Source: Pseudomonadota bacterium (GTDB lineage: Bacteria; Pseudomonadota; Gammaproteobacteria; Burkholderiales; Burkholderiaceae). From it: a DNA stretch of 9,659 nt. Made by a program: the position numbers and the translations under genes. The DNA is taken from assembly GCA_021778935.1 (NCBI GenBank), contig JAJYBQ010000072.1:1-9659 (forward strand). Reading direction: 5' to 3'. This document shows, piece by piece, positions 1-7,209 of this stretch (within the stretch, counting starts at the first letter, position 1; each line of letters starts with the position of its first letter). The notes beneath the pieces were generated by a model. That model had not been told where the DNA came from. It did no database searches and saw only the letters and a list, made by a program, of their open reading frames with translations.

Positions 1-120
1 GGCAGCCGGAGCGGCCGGTGCCGCGGCGGGAGCCGGCGCCTGCGCGGCCGGGTGCTCCGATTTTTCGCATGCAGCCAGAGCGGCGATGCTCAGCGTGGCG
101 GCGATGAGAATTTTTTTCAT
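1..120 (-). CDS. Putative lipoprotein, N-terminal part only (cut by window edge)
   Basis: This minus-strand gene starts with ATG at 120 and runs off the left edge, so only 40 residues are visible. They form a short lysine-rich start (MKK), a hydrophobic stretch (about residues 4-17) and a lipobox L15-A16-A17-C18, as expected for export by Sec, lipidation on C18 and cleavage by signal peptidase II. Residue +2 is Glu rather than Asp, which fits outer-membrane sorting. After EKSEH the visible part is almost pure Ala/Pro, a typical flexible tether. A purine-rich ribosome binding site (AAAAGGAA) lies just upstream at about 127-134, which supports this start. The frame stays open upstream to another ATG at 225, but that would bury the signal peptide behind 35 residues, so I reject it. 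The mature domain lies outside the window and the function is unknown. Confidence 0.75.
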   Translation of the reverse strand, partial: MKKILIAATLSIAALAACEKSEHPAAQAPAPAAAPAAPAA

Positions 121-252
121 GATGTGTTCCTTTTGTTCGATAGGGGGTAATGCGTTTTCCGCGATTTTCCACCGCCCGACGGGCACGCGCGCTCCCGGCG
201 ACGCGGGACGGGTGACGATCTCCATCGGAAGCGGATCTTCCGCGGCGCAGCA

Positions 253-258
253 ATTGTA
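253..258 (-). promoter_or_regulatory. Possible -10 element for the lipoprotein gene
   Basis: On the minus strand the hexamer TACAAT, preceded by CCCC, matches a sigma-70 -10 box in five of six positions. It lies about 130 bases before the lipoprotein ATG. No good -35 box sits 16-18 bases upstream, so this is a weak call. The spacer from 121 to 299 also holds a small hairpin (226-231 pairing with 237-242, 5-nt loop) that would be in the 5' leader. I see no gene in this spacer. Confidence 0.3.
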
Positions 259-299
259 GGGGATTCCCGGCGGTTCTCCTGCGACTTGCCGCAAATTTG

Positions 300-1577
300 C
301 TAGAGAAATAGGTGCAACCAACCGTTGCGATACCACGCATACAGCAGCATGTCCAAGGACGGTTGCTGCAATGCGGTAACGCGGGTTTGGGAATGCGTCC
401 GGCGGATTCCTCGGTCGCGGAGCGCAGCGGAGACCCCGGCCGGTGTGCCGGATCCGGCAAGGGATTCGGGGGGCAGTCGCCCCTGTTCGGCCAGCATTCG
501 CAGCCGTCGCCGATCCGCTGCGGGAAGCGCACGCAGCGCCTCCTGGAGTTCGCCGTTGATCGCGAAGTCCGGACCGGAATACAGCATGCGGCTGCGCAGA
601 TCGGCGGCGAGGCCGCCGCGGCGGATGCGCTGGGCAAAGCGGGCCGGCGTGATCGGCGGCCGCGGCGGATCGAAGAACACCTGGGGTTTGGGTTCGGTGC
701 AGTGCTCCAGCAGCGTCTGGCGCAGTTGCCGGGCGGTGGGCACGGTGTTGCGAAGCGCCGCGCGCGCGGCCCGAACCAGTTCGTCCGGCAGGCGGGCCGG
801 GCTGGTGGCACGCCGGCGCAAGGTGTCGGGCAGATGTCCGGGTAGCGGCGCGGTACGCCCTTGTCGCTCCGCCCAGGCGTCTGCCAGTTCCTGGCGCGTC
901 GGGACGCGGAAGCCGATCGAGATCGTGATGCTCTCGCCTTGGGCGACGCCGTCGTGGGCGACGCCCGGCGGTAGATAGAGCAGGTCTCCCGGTTCGAGTA
1001 CCCATTCCCGTTCGGCGTGGAAGTTCGCCAGCAGCCGCAGCGGCGCTCCTTCGCGCAGCCGCGGATCGAAGTGCTCGGCGATGCGCCAGCGCCGGCGGCC
1101 TTGCGCCTGGAGCAGGAATACGTCGTACTGGTCGACATGCGGACCCACGCCGCCGCCGTCGGTTGCGTAGCTGATCATCACGTCGTCGAAGCGTGCCCGC
1201 GGCAGGAAGCGGAAGCGCGCGGCGAGGCTCGCCACCGCGGGAAGGCGGAGGTCGACGCCTTGTACGAGCACTGTCCAGCCCTTGCGCCGGAGGCCGGGAA
1301 ATGCATGCGCGGCACGCGCAGCACGCGCGGAAAACGGCCCGTGACGCAGACGCCAGCGGTCGGTGTCGTGCTCGACGAGCCGCGACTCCACCTCCTCGTC
1401 CTGCGCCAGCGCGAAGAGATCGTCGCGGGTGACCGGACTCGTGAACCCGGGAATCGCCTGCCGGACGAGCAGCGGCTCGCGGTGCCAGGTTCGGCGCAGG
1501 AATTGCGTGACGGAAACCGACCCGAGGCGGGCGAGCGGCGCCGGCAGGGGGTCGAAAAATGGTTGGCGGTCACGCAT
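300..1577 (-). CDS. roxA: Ribosomal oxygenase RoxA-like (JmjC/cupin 2-oxoglutarate Fe(II) hydroxylase)
   Basis: This 425-residue protein belongs to the YcfD/RoxA family of 2-oxoglutarate- and Fe(II)-dependent oxygenases. The E. coli member hydroxylates an arginine of ribosomal protein L16 in the cytoplasm. The iron triad is visible as H147-x-D149 (in PHVDQYDVF) and H208 (LPPGVAH). The following GRRRWRI block contains R162, which aligns by spacing with the 2-oxoglutarate-binding arginine of YcfD. The cupin core covers roughly residues 90-225. The rest is the family's helical dimerisation and winged-helix-like C-terminal part, ending in LLYAWYRNGWLHL. It is about 50 residues longer than the E. 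coli protein. I chose ATG 1577 because GGGAG (1584-1588) sits 6 bases upstream. The frame stays open to 1724, but that extension reads through two palindromic repeats and gives a low-complexity Pro/Ala/Arg peptide. The gene lies downstream of mutS in the same direction, across a repeat-filled spacer. The family is clear, but the L16 substrate is inferred by homology. Confidence 0.9.
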   Translation of the reverse strand: MRDRQPFFDPLPAPLARLGSVSVTQFLRRTWHREPLLVRQAIPGFTSPVTRDDLFALAQDEEVESRLVEHDTDRWRLRHGPFSARAARAAHAFPGLRRKGWTVLVQGVDLRLPAVASLAARFRFLPRARFDDVMISYATDGGGVGPHVDQYDVFLLQAQGRRRWRIAEHFDPRLREGAPLRLLANFHAEREWVLEPGDLLYLPPGVAHDGVAQGESITISIGFRVPTRQELADAWAERQGRTAPLPGHLPDTLRRRATSPARLPDELVRAARAALRNTVPTARQLRQTLLEHCTEPKPQVFFDPPRPPITPARFAQRIRRGGLAADLRSRMLYSGPDFAINGELQEALRALPAADRRRLRMLAEQGRLPPESLAGSGTPAGVSAALRDRGIRRTHSQTRVTALQQPSLDMLLYAWYRNGWLHLFL

Positions 1578-1616
1578 TCTCCGCTCCCGTTCCCCCACCT
1601 CGTCCCGGGTCGCGGT

Positions 1617-1655
1617 CCTCACCCCGGCCCTCTCCCGCAAGCGGGCGAGGGGGGA
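1617..1655 (+). repeat. REP-like palindrome, copy A1
   Basis: A CCTCACCCC flank (1617-1625) is followed by a stem of CCCTCTCCCGC (1628-1638) and GCGGGCGAGGG (1641-1651), with loop AA and one mismatch (T1633 against C1646). Flank and stem are shared, in the opposite orientation, with the copy at 8066-8103. It lies wholly in the spacer between mutS and roxA. The six-base G run after it makes it look like a dispersed REP-type element rather than a classic terminator with a T tract. Confidence 0.7.
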
Positions 1656-1671
1656 TGCGGCTCGGATCGGC

Positions 1672-1709
1672 TCCCCCGCTCCCGCGGCGGCGGGAGCGGG
1701 CGGGGGGGA
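1672..1709 (+). repeat. REP-like palindrome, copy B1
   Basis: This is a perfect 11-bp stem, 1675-1685 pairing with 1690-1700, with loop GGCG, flanked by a C run on the left and a G run plus A on the right. It is nearly the same as the copy at 5729-5763. It begins about 17 bases after copy A1, so the mutS-roxA spacer holds a doublet. The stem differs from copy A by a compensated pair (G1678-C1697 in place of T-A). In the mutS transcript this hairpin would form about 45 bases past the stop codon and could cause termination or 3'-end protection. Confidence 0.75.
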
Positions 1710-1742
1710 GGGCGGCGGCTGCACCGCGGTGCTTGGGCGGGT

Positions 1743-4400
1743 TCATTCCGGATCTCCCGTGCGCGCCTCCGCGCGCAGCGCGTAGAGCAGATCCAGCGCT
1801 TCCCGCGGCGTCAGGCGGTCGGGATCGACTTCCCGCAGCCGCGCGCGCAGCGGATCCGGCGTCGGTGCTTTCTCCGGTTCGGGCGTTCGGGACGCCGGAA
1901 CGGCCGCGGCGGCGAACAAGTCCGCTTGCCGTGCGTCGATGGCCGCCGTCGCCGCGGCATTTGCCTCCAGCCGGGCGAGCAGTTCGCGCGCGTGGCCGAT
2001 CACCGCCTGGGGCACGCCGGCCAGCGCGGCGACCGCGAGTCCGTGGCTCTGGCTGGCCGGACCTTCCCGCACCTGGTGCAGGAACACCAGTTTGCCGCGC
2101 GTCTGGGTCGCCGCAACGTGCACGTTCACCACCCCGGGCAATTGCGCCGCGAGCGCCGTGATTTCGAAGTAATGGGTGGCGAAGAGGGTCAGGCACTCGT
2201 TGGCCTGGACCAGCGCATGCGCGATCGCGCCGGCCAGCGCCATGCCGTCGAAGGTCGAGGTGCCGCGGCCGATCTCGTCCATGAGCACGAGGCTGTGGCG
2301 ACCCGCGTTGTGCAGGATGGCCGCCGCTTCGGTCATCTCGACGAGAAAGGTCGACGCGCCGCGCGCGAGGTCGTCCGCCGCACCGATGCGTGTGAAGATC
2401 CGGTCCACCGGTCCGATCTCCGCTTGCGCGGCGGGAACGTAGCTGCCGCAATGCGCCAGCAGCGCGATGAGCGCCACGGACCGCATGTAGGTCGATTTGC
2501 CGCCCATGTTCGGGCCGGTGATGACGAGCATGCGCCGGGTTTCGTCGAGGCGGCAGTCGTTGGGGGTGTAGGTTTCGATCATCTGCTCGACGACCGCGTG
2601 GCGCGCGCCCTCGATATCCAGGCCGCGCCGGGAGCGCAGCGTCGGCCGCACCCAACCCGCCGCGCGGGCATGCGCGGCGAGCGCGCTCAGCATGTCCATC
2701 ATCGCCACGGCATCGGCGGTGCGAAGGAGGGCAACGACCTCCGGTTCGAGATCGCGCAGCAGGGCGTCGAAGAGTTCCCGTTCACGCGCCCGCGCGCGCT
2801 CCTGTGCAGAGAGGGCGCGGTCCTCGAAGGACTTGAGTTCCGGCGTGATGTAGCGCTCGGCGTTCTTCAGGGTCTGGCGACGGCGGTAATCCTCGGGAAC
2901 CTTGTCCGCCTGGCCGTTGGTGACCTCGATGTAGTAGCCGTGCACGCGGTTGTATTCCACCCGCAGGTTGGGAATGCCGGTGCGGGTGCGCTCGCGCGCT
3001 TCGAGGTCGACGAGAAATGCGCCGGCGTTGTCGCGCAGCGCGCGCAGCTCGTCGAGTTCCGCATCGAATCCGGTGCCCATCACGTCGCCGTCGCGTGGGC
3101 TGTATGCCGGCTCTTCGGCCAGCGCCCCGGCAAGCCGCCGCACCAGGGTTTCCGCCAGTGCGAGCGGACCGGGGATCGCCCCGGCGGCGTCATCGGGAAG
3201 GTCCAGTCCGTCGGTGATCGCCGACGCGCGGGCGAGCGCGGGCGCGCAGGCGCGCAAGGCGGCGAGTTCTTTCGGGCGCACCGAGCGCAGCGCGATGCGG
3301 CTGGCGATGCGGTCGAGATCCGGCACGGCCGCGAGGGCGTCGAGCATGGCCTGCGCGGCATCGGTGCGCAGCAGGGCGGCGATCGCCACCTGCCGCGCCA
3401 GCACCGCCCGGGGGTCGCGCAGCGGGTGGTGCAGGCTGTGGCGCAGGCGCCGGCTGCCCATGCCGGTCGCACAGCGGTCGAGCGTGGAAAAGAGCGTCGG
3501 TGCTGCCGGGTCGCGGATCGCTTCGGTGATTTCGAGATTGCGCCGCGTGACCGGATCGATGCCGATGTAATCGGAACGGGATTCCACCCGCACCGTGACG
3601 AGGTGGCCAAGGCGTTCTCCGGCCGCCCGGCCCTGCGTGTGCCGGGCGTACTCGAGCAGGCCCGCGCAGGCGGCCAGCGCCAGCGGTCGGCCGCCGAGGT
3701 CGAAGGCCTGCAGGCCCGCCACCCCCAGCGCTTCCCGCAGCAACTGGTCGCCGCGGGTCGCGTCGAAATGCCAGTCGGGCGCATTGCGCACCGGTACGCT
3801 CGCGCGGATGCGCGCCGCCTGTCCCTCCGGGGCGACGATTTCGGCCGGCGCGATGCGCGCCAATTCGGAGTCGAGTTCTCCGGCCGTGGTTTCGAGCACC
3901 CGCAGGTCGCCGTTGGCCAGGATCAGCCACGCGATCGCGACCGGCGCGTCCCCGGCGATGCCGCGGCCCGCCGGGCCAAGGTTCCCTGGAGCGCCAAAGG
4001 CGATTCCCGCCAGCGCCGCGTCGCGCTTGTTCGGCAGCAGATCCTGGTCGGTCAGGGTTCCCGGCGTGACCACCCGCACGACCTTGCGTTCCACCGGGCC
4101 GCGCGCCGTCGCCGGATCACCCACCTGCTCGCAGATCGCCACCGACTCGCCGAGCTGCACCAGTCGGGCGAGGTACTGGTCGACGCTCACGGCGGGCACG
4201 CCTGCCATCTTCACCGGCGCGCCGCCCGACTGGCCGCGGGCGGTCAGCGTCAGCCCGAGCAGGCGGGCGGCTTTTTCCGCGTCGTCGTAGAACAGTTCGT
4301 AGAAGTCCCCCATCCGGTAGAAGACGAGTTCGCCGGGATATTGCGCCTTGATCCGGTGATACTGCTGCATCACCGGCGTGTGTTGGGGTTCTTTCAACAT
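1743..4400 (-). CDS. mutS: DNA mismatch repair protein MutS
   Basis: This 885-residue protein is a full-length MutS (E. coli: 853), the cytoplasmic ATPase that recognises mismatches and recruits MutL. The mismatch-reading Phe-x-Glu is in [10 protein letters not shown] (F33, E35). The connector, lever and clamp domains fill the middle, with conserved [17 protein letters not shown] at about 478-494. The ABC-type ATPase has Walker A GPNMGGKS (629-636), the STFLVEMTE signature region (683-691), Walker [14 protein letters not shown] (704-716, D708/E709) and ATHYFE (H743). Near the C-terminus QADLF (825-829) matches a beta-clamp-binding motif, and [18 protein letters not shown] (859-876) matches the tetramerisation helix region. 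ATG 4400 gives the usual start (a short lead, then TPVMQQY), although no clear Shine-Dalgarno sequence precedes it. An in-frame extension to 4751 would overlap the divergent desaturase gene and is not credible. roxA follows in the same direction. Nothing is missing or broken. Confidence 0.98.
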   Translation of the reverse strand: MLKEPQHTPVMQQYHRIKAQYPGELVFYRMGDFYELFYDDAEKAARLLGLTLTARGQSGGAPVKMAGVPAVSVDQYLARLVQLGESVAICEQVGDPATARGPVERKVVRVVTPGTLTDQDLLPNKRDAALAGIAFGAPGNLGPAGRGIAGDAPVAIAWLILANGDLRVLETTAGELDSELARIAPAEIVAPEGQAARIRASVPVRNAPDWHFDATRGDQLLREALGVAGLQAFDLGGRPLALAACAGLLEYARHTQGRAAGERLGHLVTVRVESRSDYIGIDPVTRRNLEITEAIRDPAAPTLFSTLDRCATGMGSRRLRHSLHHPLRDPRAVLARQVAIAALLRTDAAQAMLDALAAVPDLDRIASRIALRSVRPKELAALRACAPALARASAITDGLDLPDDAAGAIPGPLALAETLVRRLAGALAEEPAYSPRDGDVMGTGFDAELDELRALRDNAGAFLVDLEARERTRTGIPNLRVEYNRVHGYYIEVTNGQADKVPEDYRRRQTLKNAERYITPELKSFEDRALSAQERARARERELFDALLRDLEPEVVALLRTADAVAMMDMLSALAAHARAAGWVRPTLRSRRGLDIEGARHAVVEQMIETYTPNDCRLDETRRMLVITGPNMGGKSTYMRSVALIALLAHCGSYVPAAQAEIGPVDRIFTRIGAADDLARGASTFLVEMTEAAAILHNAGRHSLVLMDEIGRGTSTFDGMALAGAIAHALVQANECLTLFATHYFEITALAAQLPGVVNVHVAATQTRGKLVFLHQVREGPASQSHGLAVAALAGVPQAVIGHARELLARLEANAAATAAIDARQADLFAAAAVPASRTPEPEKAPTPDPLRARLREVDPDRLTPREALDLLYALRAEARTGDPE

Positions 4401-4434
4401 GGAGGGATTCTCGACGCCACCGGCGCGGACGGAC

Positions 4435-4463
4435 GTGCCACAGGACGGCAAGCGCAGTAAAAT
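4435..4463 (+). promoter_or_regulatory. Candidate promoter of the desaturase gene
   Basis: A -35-like GTGCCA (4435-4440) and a -10 TAAAAT (4458-4463) are 17 bases apart on the plus strand. They match the sigma-70 consensus in four and five of six positions. Transcription would start near 4470, giving a leader of about 100 bases before the desaturase ATG. The same segment also seems to drive mutS on the other strand. Confidence 0.5.
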
Positions 4464-4480
4464 AGCGCGTTTTGTTTTAC
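4457..4480. promoter_or_regulatory. Inverted repeat in the mutS-desaturase promoter region, possible operator
   Basis: GTAAAA (4457-4462) and TTTTAC (4475-4480) are perfect inverted half-sites with a 12-base spacer, so their centres are 18 bases apart. The pair spans the overlapping -10 elements, where a dimeric repressor could block both genes. Desaturase genes are often controlled by fatty-acid-responsive repressors, but no regulator gene is visible here and the half-sites are short and AT-rich, so chance is possible. Confidence 0.3.
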
Positions 4481-4489
4481 TTAGGTCAA
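4459..4489 (-). promoter_or_regulatory. Candidate promoter of mutS, overlapping the desaturase promoter
   Basis: On the minus strand TTGACC (4489-4484) is a five-of-six match to the -35 box. TATTTT (4464-4459) could be the -10 box at a long 19-base spacing. It overlaps the plus-strand -10 element almost completely, so RNA polymerase could probably serve only one gene at a time. The leader to the mutS ATG would be about 50 bases. Confidence 0.4.
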
Positions 4490-4569
4490 AGTCCGGTCGT
4501 GCCTGGGCGGTAGGATCGCCGGGCCGTTGTCTGTTTCCGGGGCCGTAGCGTCCTGAACTGTTGGAACAT

Positions 4570-5724
4570 ATGTCGTCCATATCATCGATGCCGGCCGCAG
4601 AGGCCTCTTCTCCGACGGGAATCTCGCCGGAACTTTCTCCCGAAACCGGTTTTCCTCTCGCACCGGTTCCTGTCGGCGATCCCCTGCCGCACCGCAAGGT
4701 CATGCGCCGTTGGCTCATTCCGCTGGCGGAGCGCACGACGGCGTACGCCATCGTGCTGCTGGCGTTCGATTATGTCGTCCTGTTCGGGCTGCTCGCCGGG
4801 ACGGTGGTTGCCCATTCCTGGCCGATCAAGCTGCTCTTCGGCATGGTTGCGGGGTTCTGGACCGGGCGGCTGTTCATCATCGGGCACGACGCCTGCCATC
4901 AGAGCCTGACGCCGCATCGCCGGCTGAACAAGGTGCTGGGCCGCATCGCCTTCCTGCCGTCGATCACGCCCTATAGCCTGTGGGATATCGGGCACAACGT
5001 CGTGCATCACGGGTACACCAATCTCAAGGGTTTCGACTTCGTCTGGGCGCCGCTCACGCGGGAGGAGTTCGATGCGCTCTCCCCTGCGCGGCGGGTGTTG
5101 AACCGGATCTACCGCAGCGGTTGGGCGCCCGGTCTGTACTACATGGTCGAGATCTGGTGGCTGCGCATGTTTTTCCCGAGCAAGACGTACATGGGCACGC
5201 GCCGTCCGATCTTCTTCTGGGACAACGTGCTGGTGAGCGCGTTCGGGCTGGCCTGGGCCGCGGTCCTGACCTGGGCGGCGCATGCGACGGGCCAGGCCAT
5301 CGCGCCCGTGCTGGTGTTCGGCTGGGTCGTGCCGTTCTTCTTCTGGAATTCGATGATCGGATTCGTGGTCTATGTGCACCACACCCACGTCAAAGTGAAC
5401 TGGTACGACGACCGGACTGCCTGGGCGCGTGCGCAGCCGTTCATCTCGACGACCGTCCACCTGACCTTCCCGCTGCGGTTCGGTGCCGTGCTGCACCACA
5501 TCATGGAACACACCGCGCATCACCTCGATATGAGCATCCCCCTCTATCGGCTGAAAAACGCCCAGAAGATGCTGGAAGACCTGCTGCCCCAGCGCATCGT
5601 CATCCAGCCGTTTTCCTGGCGCTGGTATTTCGATACGGCGCGTAACTGCAAGCTCTACGACTTCTCGCGGCACTGCTGGACCACCTACTCCGGCAAGGCA
5701 ACGAGCGAGACCGCGGCAGCGTGA
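4570..5724 (+). CDS. Membrane fatty acid desaturase (DesA-type, three histidine boxes)
   Basis: This 384-residue integral membrane protein belongs to the fatty acid desaturase family (COG3239 type). These are di-iron enzymes of the cytoplasmic membrane that introduce a double bond into acyl chains. All three histidine boxes are present: H106-DAC-H110, H142-NVV-H146-H147 and H314-TA-H317-H318. HHTH at 270-273 is a further conserved-looking cluster. Hydrophobic segments lie at about 57-81, 85-105, 219-240 and 246-271. Box 1 (GHDACHQ) resembles delta-12/omega-6 desaturases, but regioselectivity and substrate cannot be read from sequence. I chose ATG 4570, which has a weak GGA 4 bases upstream. 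TTG 4561 and ATG 4702 (preceded by AAGG) are alternatives, and the first 44 residues look unstructured. The gene is divergent from mutS, converges on dsbB and has no obvious partner such as a ferredoxin reductase. Confidence 0.9.
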   Translation: MSSISSMPAAEASSPTGISPELSPETGFPLAPVPVGDPLPHRKVMRRWLIPLAERTTAYAIVLLAFDYVVLFGLLAGTVVAHSWPIKLLFGMVAGFWTGRLFIIGHDACHQSLTPHRRLNKVLGRIAFLPSITPYSLWDIGHNVVHHGYTNLKGFDFVWAPLTREEFDALSPARRVLNRIYRSGWAPGLYYMVEIWWLRMFFPSKTYMGTRRPIFFWDNVLVSAFGLAWAAVLTWAAHATGQAIAPVLVFGWVVPFFFWNSMIGFVVYVHHTHVKVNWYDDRTAWARAQPFISTTVHLTFPLRFGAVLHHIMEHTAHHLDMSIPLYRLKNAQKMLEDLLPQRIVIQPFSWRWYFDTARNCKLYDFSRHCWTTYSGKATSETAAA

Positions 5725-5728
5725 CGAT

Positions 5729-5763
5729 TCCCCCGCTCCCCCGGCGGGAGCGGGTCGGGGGGA
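5729..5763 (+). repeat. REP-like palindrome, copy B2
   Basis: A perfect 9-bp stem CCCGCTCCC (5732-5740) and GGGAGCGGG (5746-5754) with a 5-base loop is flanked by a C run and by TCGGGGGGA. It is a near copy of the element at 1672-1709. It begins 5 bases after the desaturase stop codon and lies between convergent genes, so it may also act as a terminator although no T tract follows. Confidence 0.7.
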
Positions 5764-5790
5764 TCCAGGCGGTCGCCGACCGCCTGGATC
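5762..5790. terminator. Strong hairpin between convergent desaturase and dsbB genes
   Basis: A perfect 13-bp inverted repeat (5762-5774 pairing with 5778-5790) surrounds a 3-base loop GCC. It sits directly after repeat B2, 38 bases past the desaturase stop and 11 bases past the dsbB stop. It would form on both transcripts and is well placed as a bidirectional terminator. It lacks a T run on either side, so termination is inferred from position and stem strength only. Confidence 0.5.
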
Positions 5791-5800
5791 GATCGCCCGG

Positions 5801-6328
5801 TCAGCCTCCAGGCGCTCGCCGTTGCGCCGCCCAGAGCACGCCGGCCAATCCGAGCAGGCATAGCAGCGACCACGCCGGGATCGTCAGTCCGAGAAACCGC
5901 CAGGTGATTTCGGTGCAGTCCGCGTAGCCCTGAAAGATGCGCGGCAAGGCCCGCCCCAAGGGCAGGTTGGCGACGAGATACTGCAGGCTCGGCCCGCAGG
6001 AGGCGAATTGGGGTGGATGCGCCTGCAGCCAGACGTGCCACACTCCCACGCCCGCGCCGGCCAGCGCGAAGGCGATTCCGATCCACGCCGCAATCCGCGC
6101 GGCGATTCGTGGGGCGGACGCCGGCAGCAGCGCCGCCGCCAGAGCGGCCGCCGCAACGGCCACATAGGCATAGCGCTGCAGGATGCACAGCGGGCAGGGT
6201 TCGAGTCCCTTGACCTCCTGCAGGTAGATCGCGAATCCGATCAGCGCCGCCGCGGCGACGGCGACCGTGCCATACAGGACGCGCGGCCCGGCCGGGCCGC
6301 GTAGGGGGCATTTCACGGGGCAACCCAT
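5801..6328 (-). CDS. dsbB: Disulfide bond formation protein B (DsbB)
   Basis: This 175-residue, four-helix inner-membrane protein re-oxidises periplasmic DsbA and passes electrons to quinone. The first periplasmic cysteine pair is C45-PL-C48 in EPCPLCILQR, and R52 corresponds to the quinone-site arginine that follows CPLC in E. coli. The second pair is C111 (ASCGPSL) and C138 (YADCTEI). Helices lie at about 17-37, 51-70, 78-101 and 148-168. The ATG at 6328 is 7 bases after the suhB stop, so translation is probably coupled; the only binding-site-like sequence is a GGCGG touching the start. The cytosolic N-terminus is longer than usual and carries two extra cysteines (C3, C7), and its codons contain a 20-base perfect palindrome (6282-6301). 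Codon 1 could lie further in, but I see no ATG or GTG candidate before the first helix. Confidence 0.93.
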   Translation of the reverse strand: MGCPVKCPLRGPAGPRVLYGTVAVAAAALIGFAIYLQEVKGLEPCPLCILQRYAYVAVAAAALAAALLPASAPRIAARIAAWIGIAFALAGAGVGVWHVWLQAHPPQFASCGPSLQYLVANLPLGRALPRIFQGYADCTEITWRFLGLTIPAWSLLCLLGLAGVLWAAQRRAPGG

Positions 6329-6335
6329 CCGCCGT

Positions 6336-7142
6336 TCACAGTCGCGGCGCCGTCTCGGCGCCGCTCACCAGTTGCAGCAATTGCGGGGCGATCTTGGGGT
6401 TGCCGCAGACGAGGTTGCCGCTTTCCAGGTATCCGGCGCCGCCCTGATCGTCCGTGACCAGGCCGCCCGCCTCGATCACCAGCAGCGTTCCTGCCGCGAT
6501 GTCCCACGGCGACAGCCGGAACTCCCAGAATCCGTCGTAGCGGCCTGCGGCGACACACGCGAGATCGAGCGCGGCCGAACCCGGGCGGCGGATCCCTGCC
6601 GTGGCGGCGGTGACGCGGCGGAAAATGGCTAGGTAGCGGTCGAGGAATTCCAGATCGCGAAAGGGAAACCCCGTCCCGATCAGGGATTCCGCCATCTGGC
6701 TGCGTTTGGATACGCGGATGCGGCGGTCATTGAGAAATGCGCCGCGGCCGCGGGTCGCCGTGTAGAGGTCGTTGCGCGATGGATCATAGATCACGCCCTG
6801 GGTGATTTGCCCGTCGTGCATGCAGGCGATCGACACTGCGTATTGCGGGAACCCATGGATGAAGTTGGTCGTGCCGTCGAGCGGGTCGATGATCCAGGTG
6901 TAATCGGCCTTGGCGCCTTGCGGTTGGCTCCTGCCCGACTCCTCGGCAAGAAAACCGTGGTCGGGGTACGCCTGGGAAATCGTCTCGATGATCGTCTGTT
7001 CCGCAGCACGGTCGACCTCCGTGACAAAATCGGCGTGGCCTTTCGCGCTGACCTTCAACAGGTCGACGTCCAGGCTGGCGCGGTTGATGATGGCGCCGGC
7101 CTTGCGGGCGGCTTTGATGGCGGTGTTCAGTAGCGGATGCAT
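6336..7142 (-). CDS. suhB: Inositol monophosphatase family protein SuhB
   Basis: This 268-residue cytoplasmic protein matches SuhB (E. coli: 267) in length and motifs. SuhB is a Mg-dependent, Li-sensitive inositol-1-phosphatase. In E. coli it also joins the Nus factors in rRNA transcription antitermination. Metal-binding motifs are E67-E68 in FLAEESG, D86-PL-D89-GT in [12 protein letters not shown], and W213-D214 in [11 protein letters not shown] 7142 gives the typical start [16 protein letters not shown]. No Shine-Dalgarno sequence precedes it. A longer version from TTG 7187 would add 15 residues not typical of the family. dsbB follows 7 bases downstream. trmJ is divergent across 67 bases, the same pairing as in E. 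coli, which supports both identities. Confidence 0.95.
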   Translation of the reverse strand: MHPLLNTAIKAARKAGAIINRASLDVDLLKVSAKGHADFVTEVDRAAEQTIIETISQAYPDHGFLAEESGRSQPQGAKADYTWIIDPLDGTTNFIHGFPQYAVSIACMHDGQITQGVIYDPSRNDLYTATRGRGAFLNDRRIRVSKRSQMAESLIGTGFPFRDLEFLDRYLAIFRRVTAATAGIRRPGSAALDLACVAAGRYDGFWEFRLSPWDIAAGTLLVIEAGGLVTDDQGGAGYLESGNLVCGNPKIAPQLLQLVSGAETAPRL

Positions 7143-7193
7143 GAGGATGGGGCACGGCCGAGCGGCACGTGCGGTCGGTGGACGCAAGTCGTG

Positions 7194-7199
7194 ATTTTA
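7194..7199 (-). promoter_or_regulatory. Possible -10 element for suhB in the suhB-trmJ spacer
   Basis: On the minus strand TAAAAT (preceded by G) is a five-of-six match to the -10 consensus and repeats the GTAAAAT seen before the desaturase. It lies about 50 bases before the suhB ATG and 11 bases before the trmJ GTG. No good -35 lies at normal spacing. The complementary plus-strand sequence GATTTT could serve trmJ, which would then have a very short leader. Confidence 0.35.
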
Positions 7200-7209
7200 C
7201 GGGTGTTCG

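Noticed and set aside
121..225. Lipoprotein start at ATG 225 instead of 120
   Set aside because: The extra 35 residues are polar and would put the lipoprotein signal peptide inside the chain; the ATG at 120 has a good AAAAGGAA site.
1578..1724. In-frame N-terminal extension of roxA by 49 residues
   Set aside because: It reads through both palindromic repeats and yields peptides such as SPLARLRERAG, typical of translated REP sequence. ATG 1577 has its own ribosome binding site.
1017..4460. An open frame of 1147 codons on the plus strand, opposite roxA and all of mutS
   Set aside because: The residues are low-complexity Arg/Gly/Ala/His/Val with no recognisable domain. MutS on the other strand has every family motif. 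High-GC codon use commonly leaves antisense frames free of stops.
4401..4751. In-frame N-terminal extension of mutS by 117 residues
   Set aside because: It would cross the divergent promoter and overlap the start of the desaturase gene. MutS homologues begin close to the TPVMQQY block.
4582..5673. A 363-codon open frame opposite the desaturase gene
   Set aside because: It has no hydrophobic segments or known motifs and is rich in Arg/Pro/Gln/His. The plus-strand protein has all three histidine boxes.
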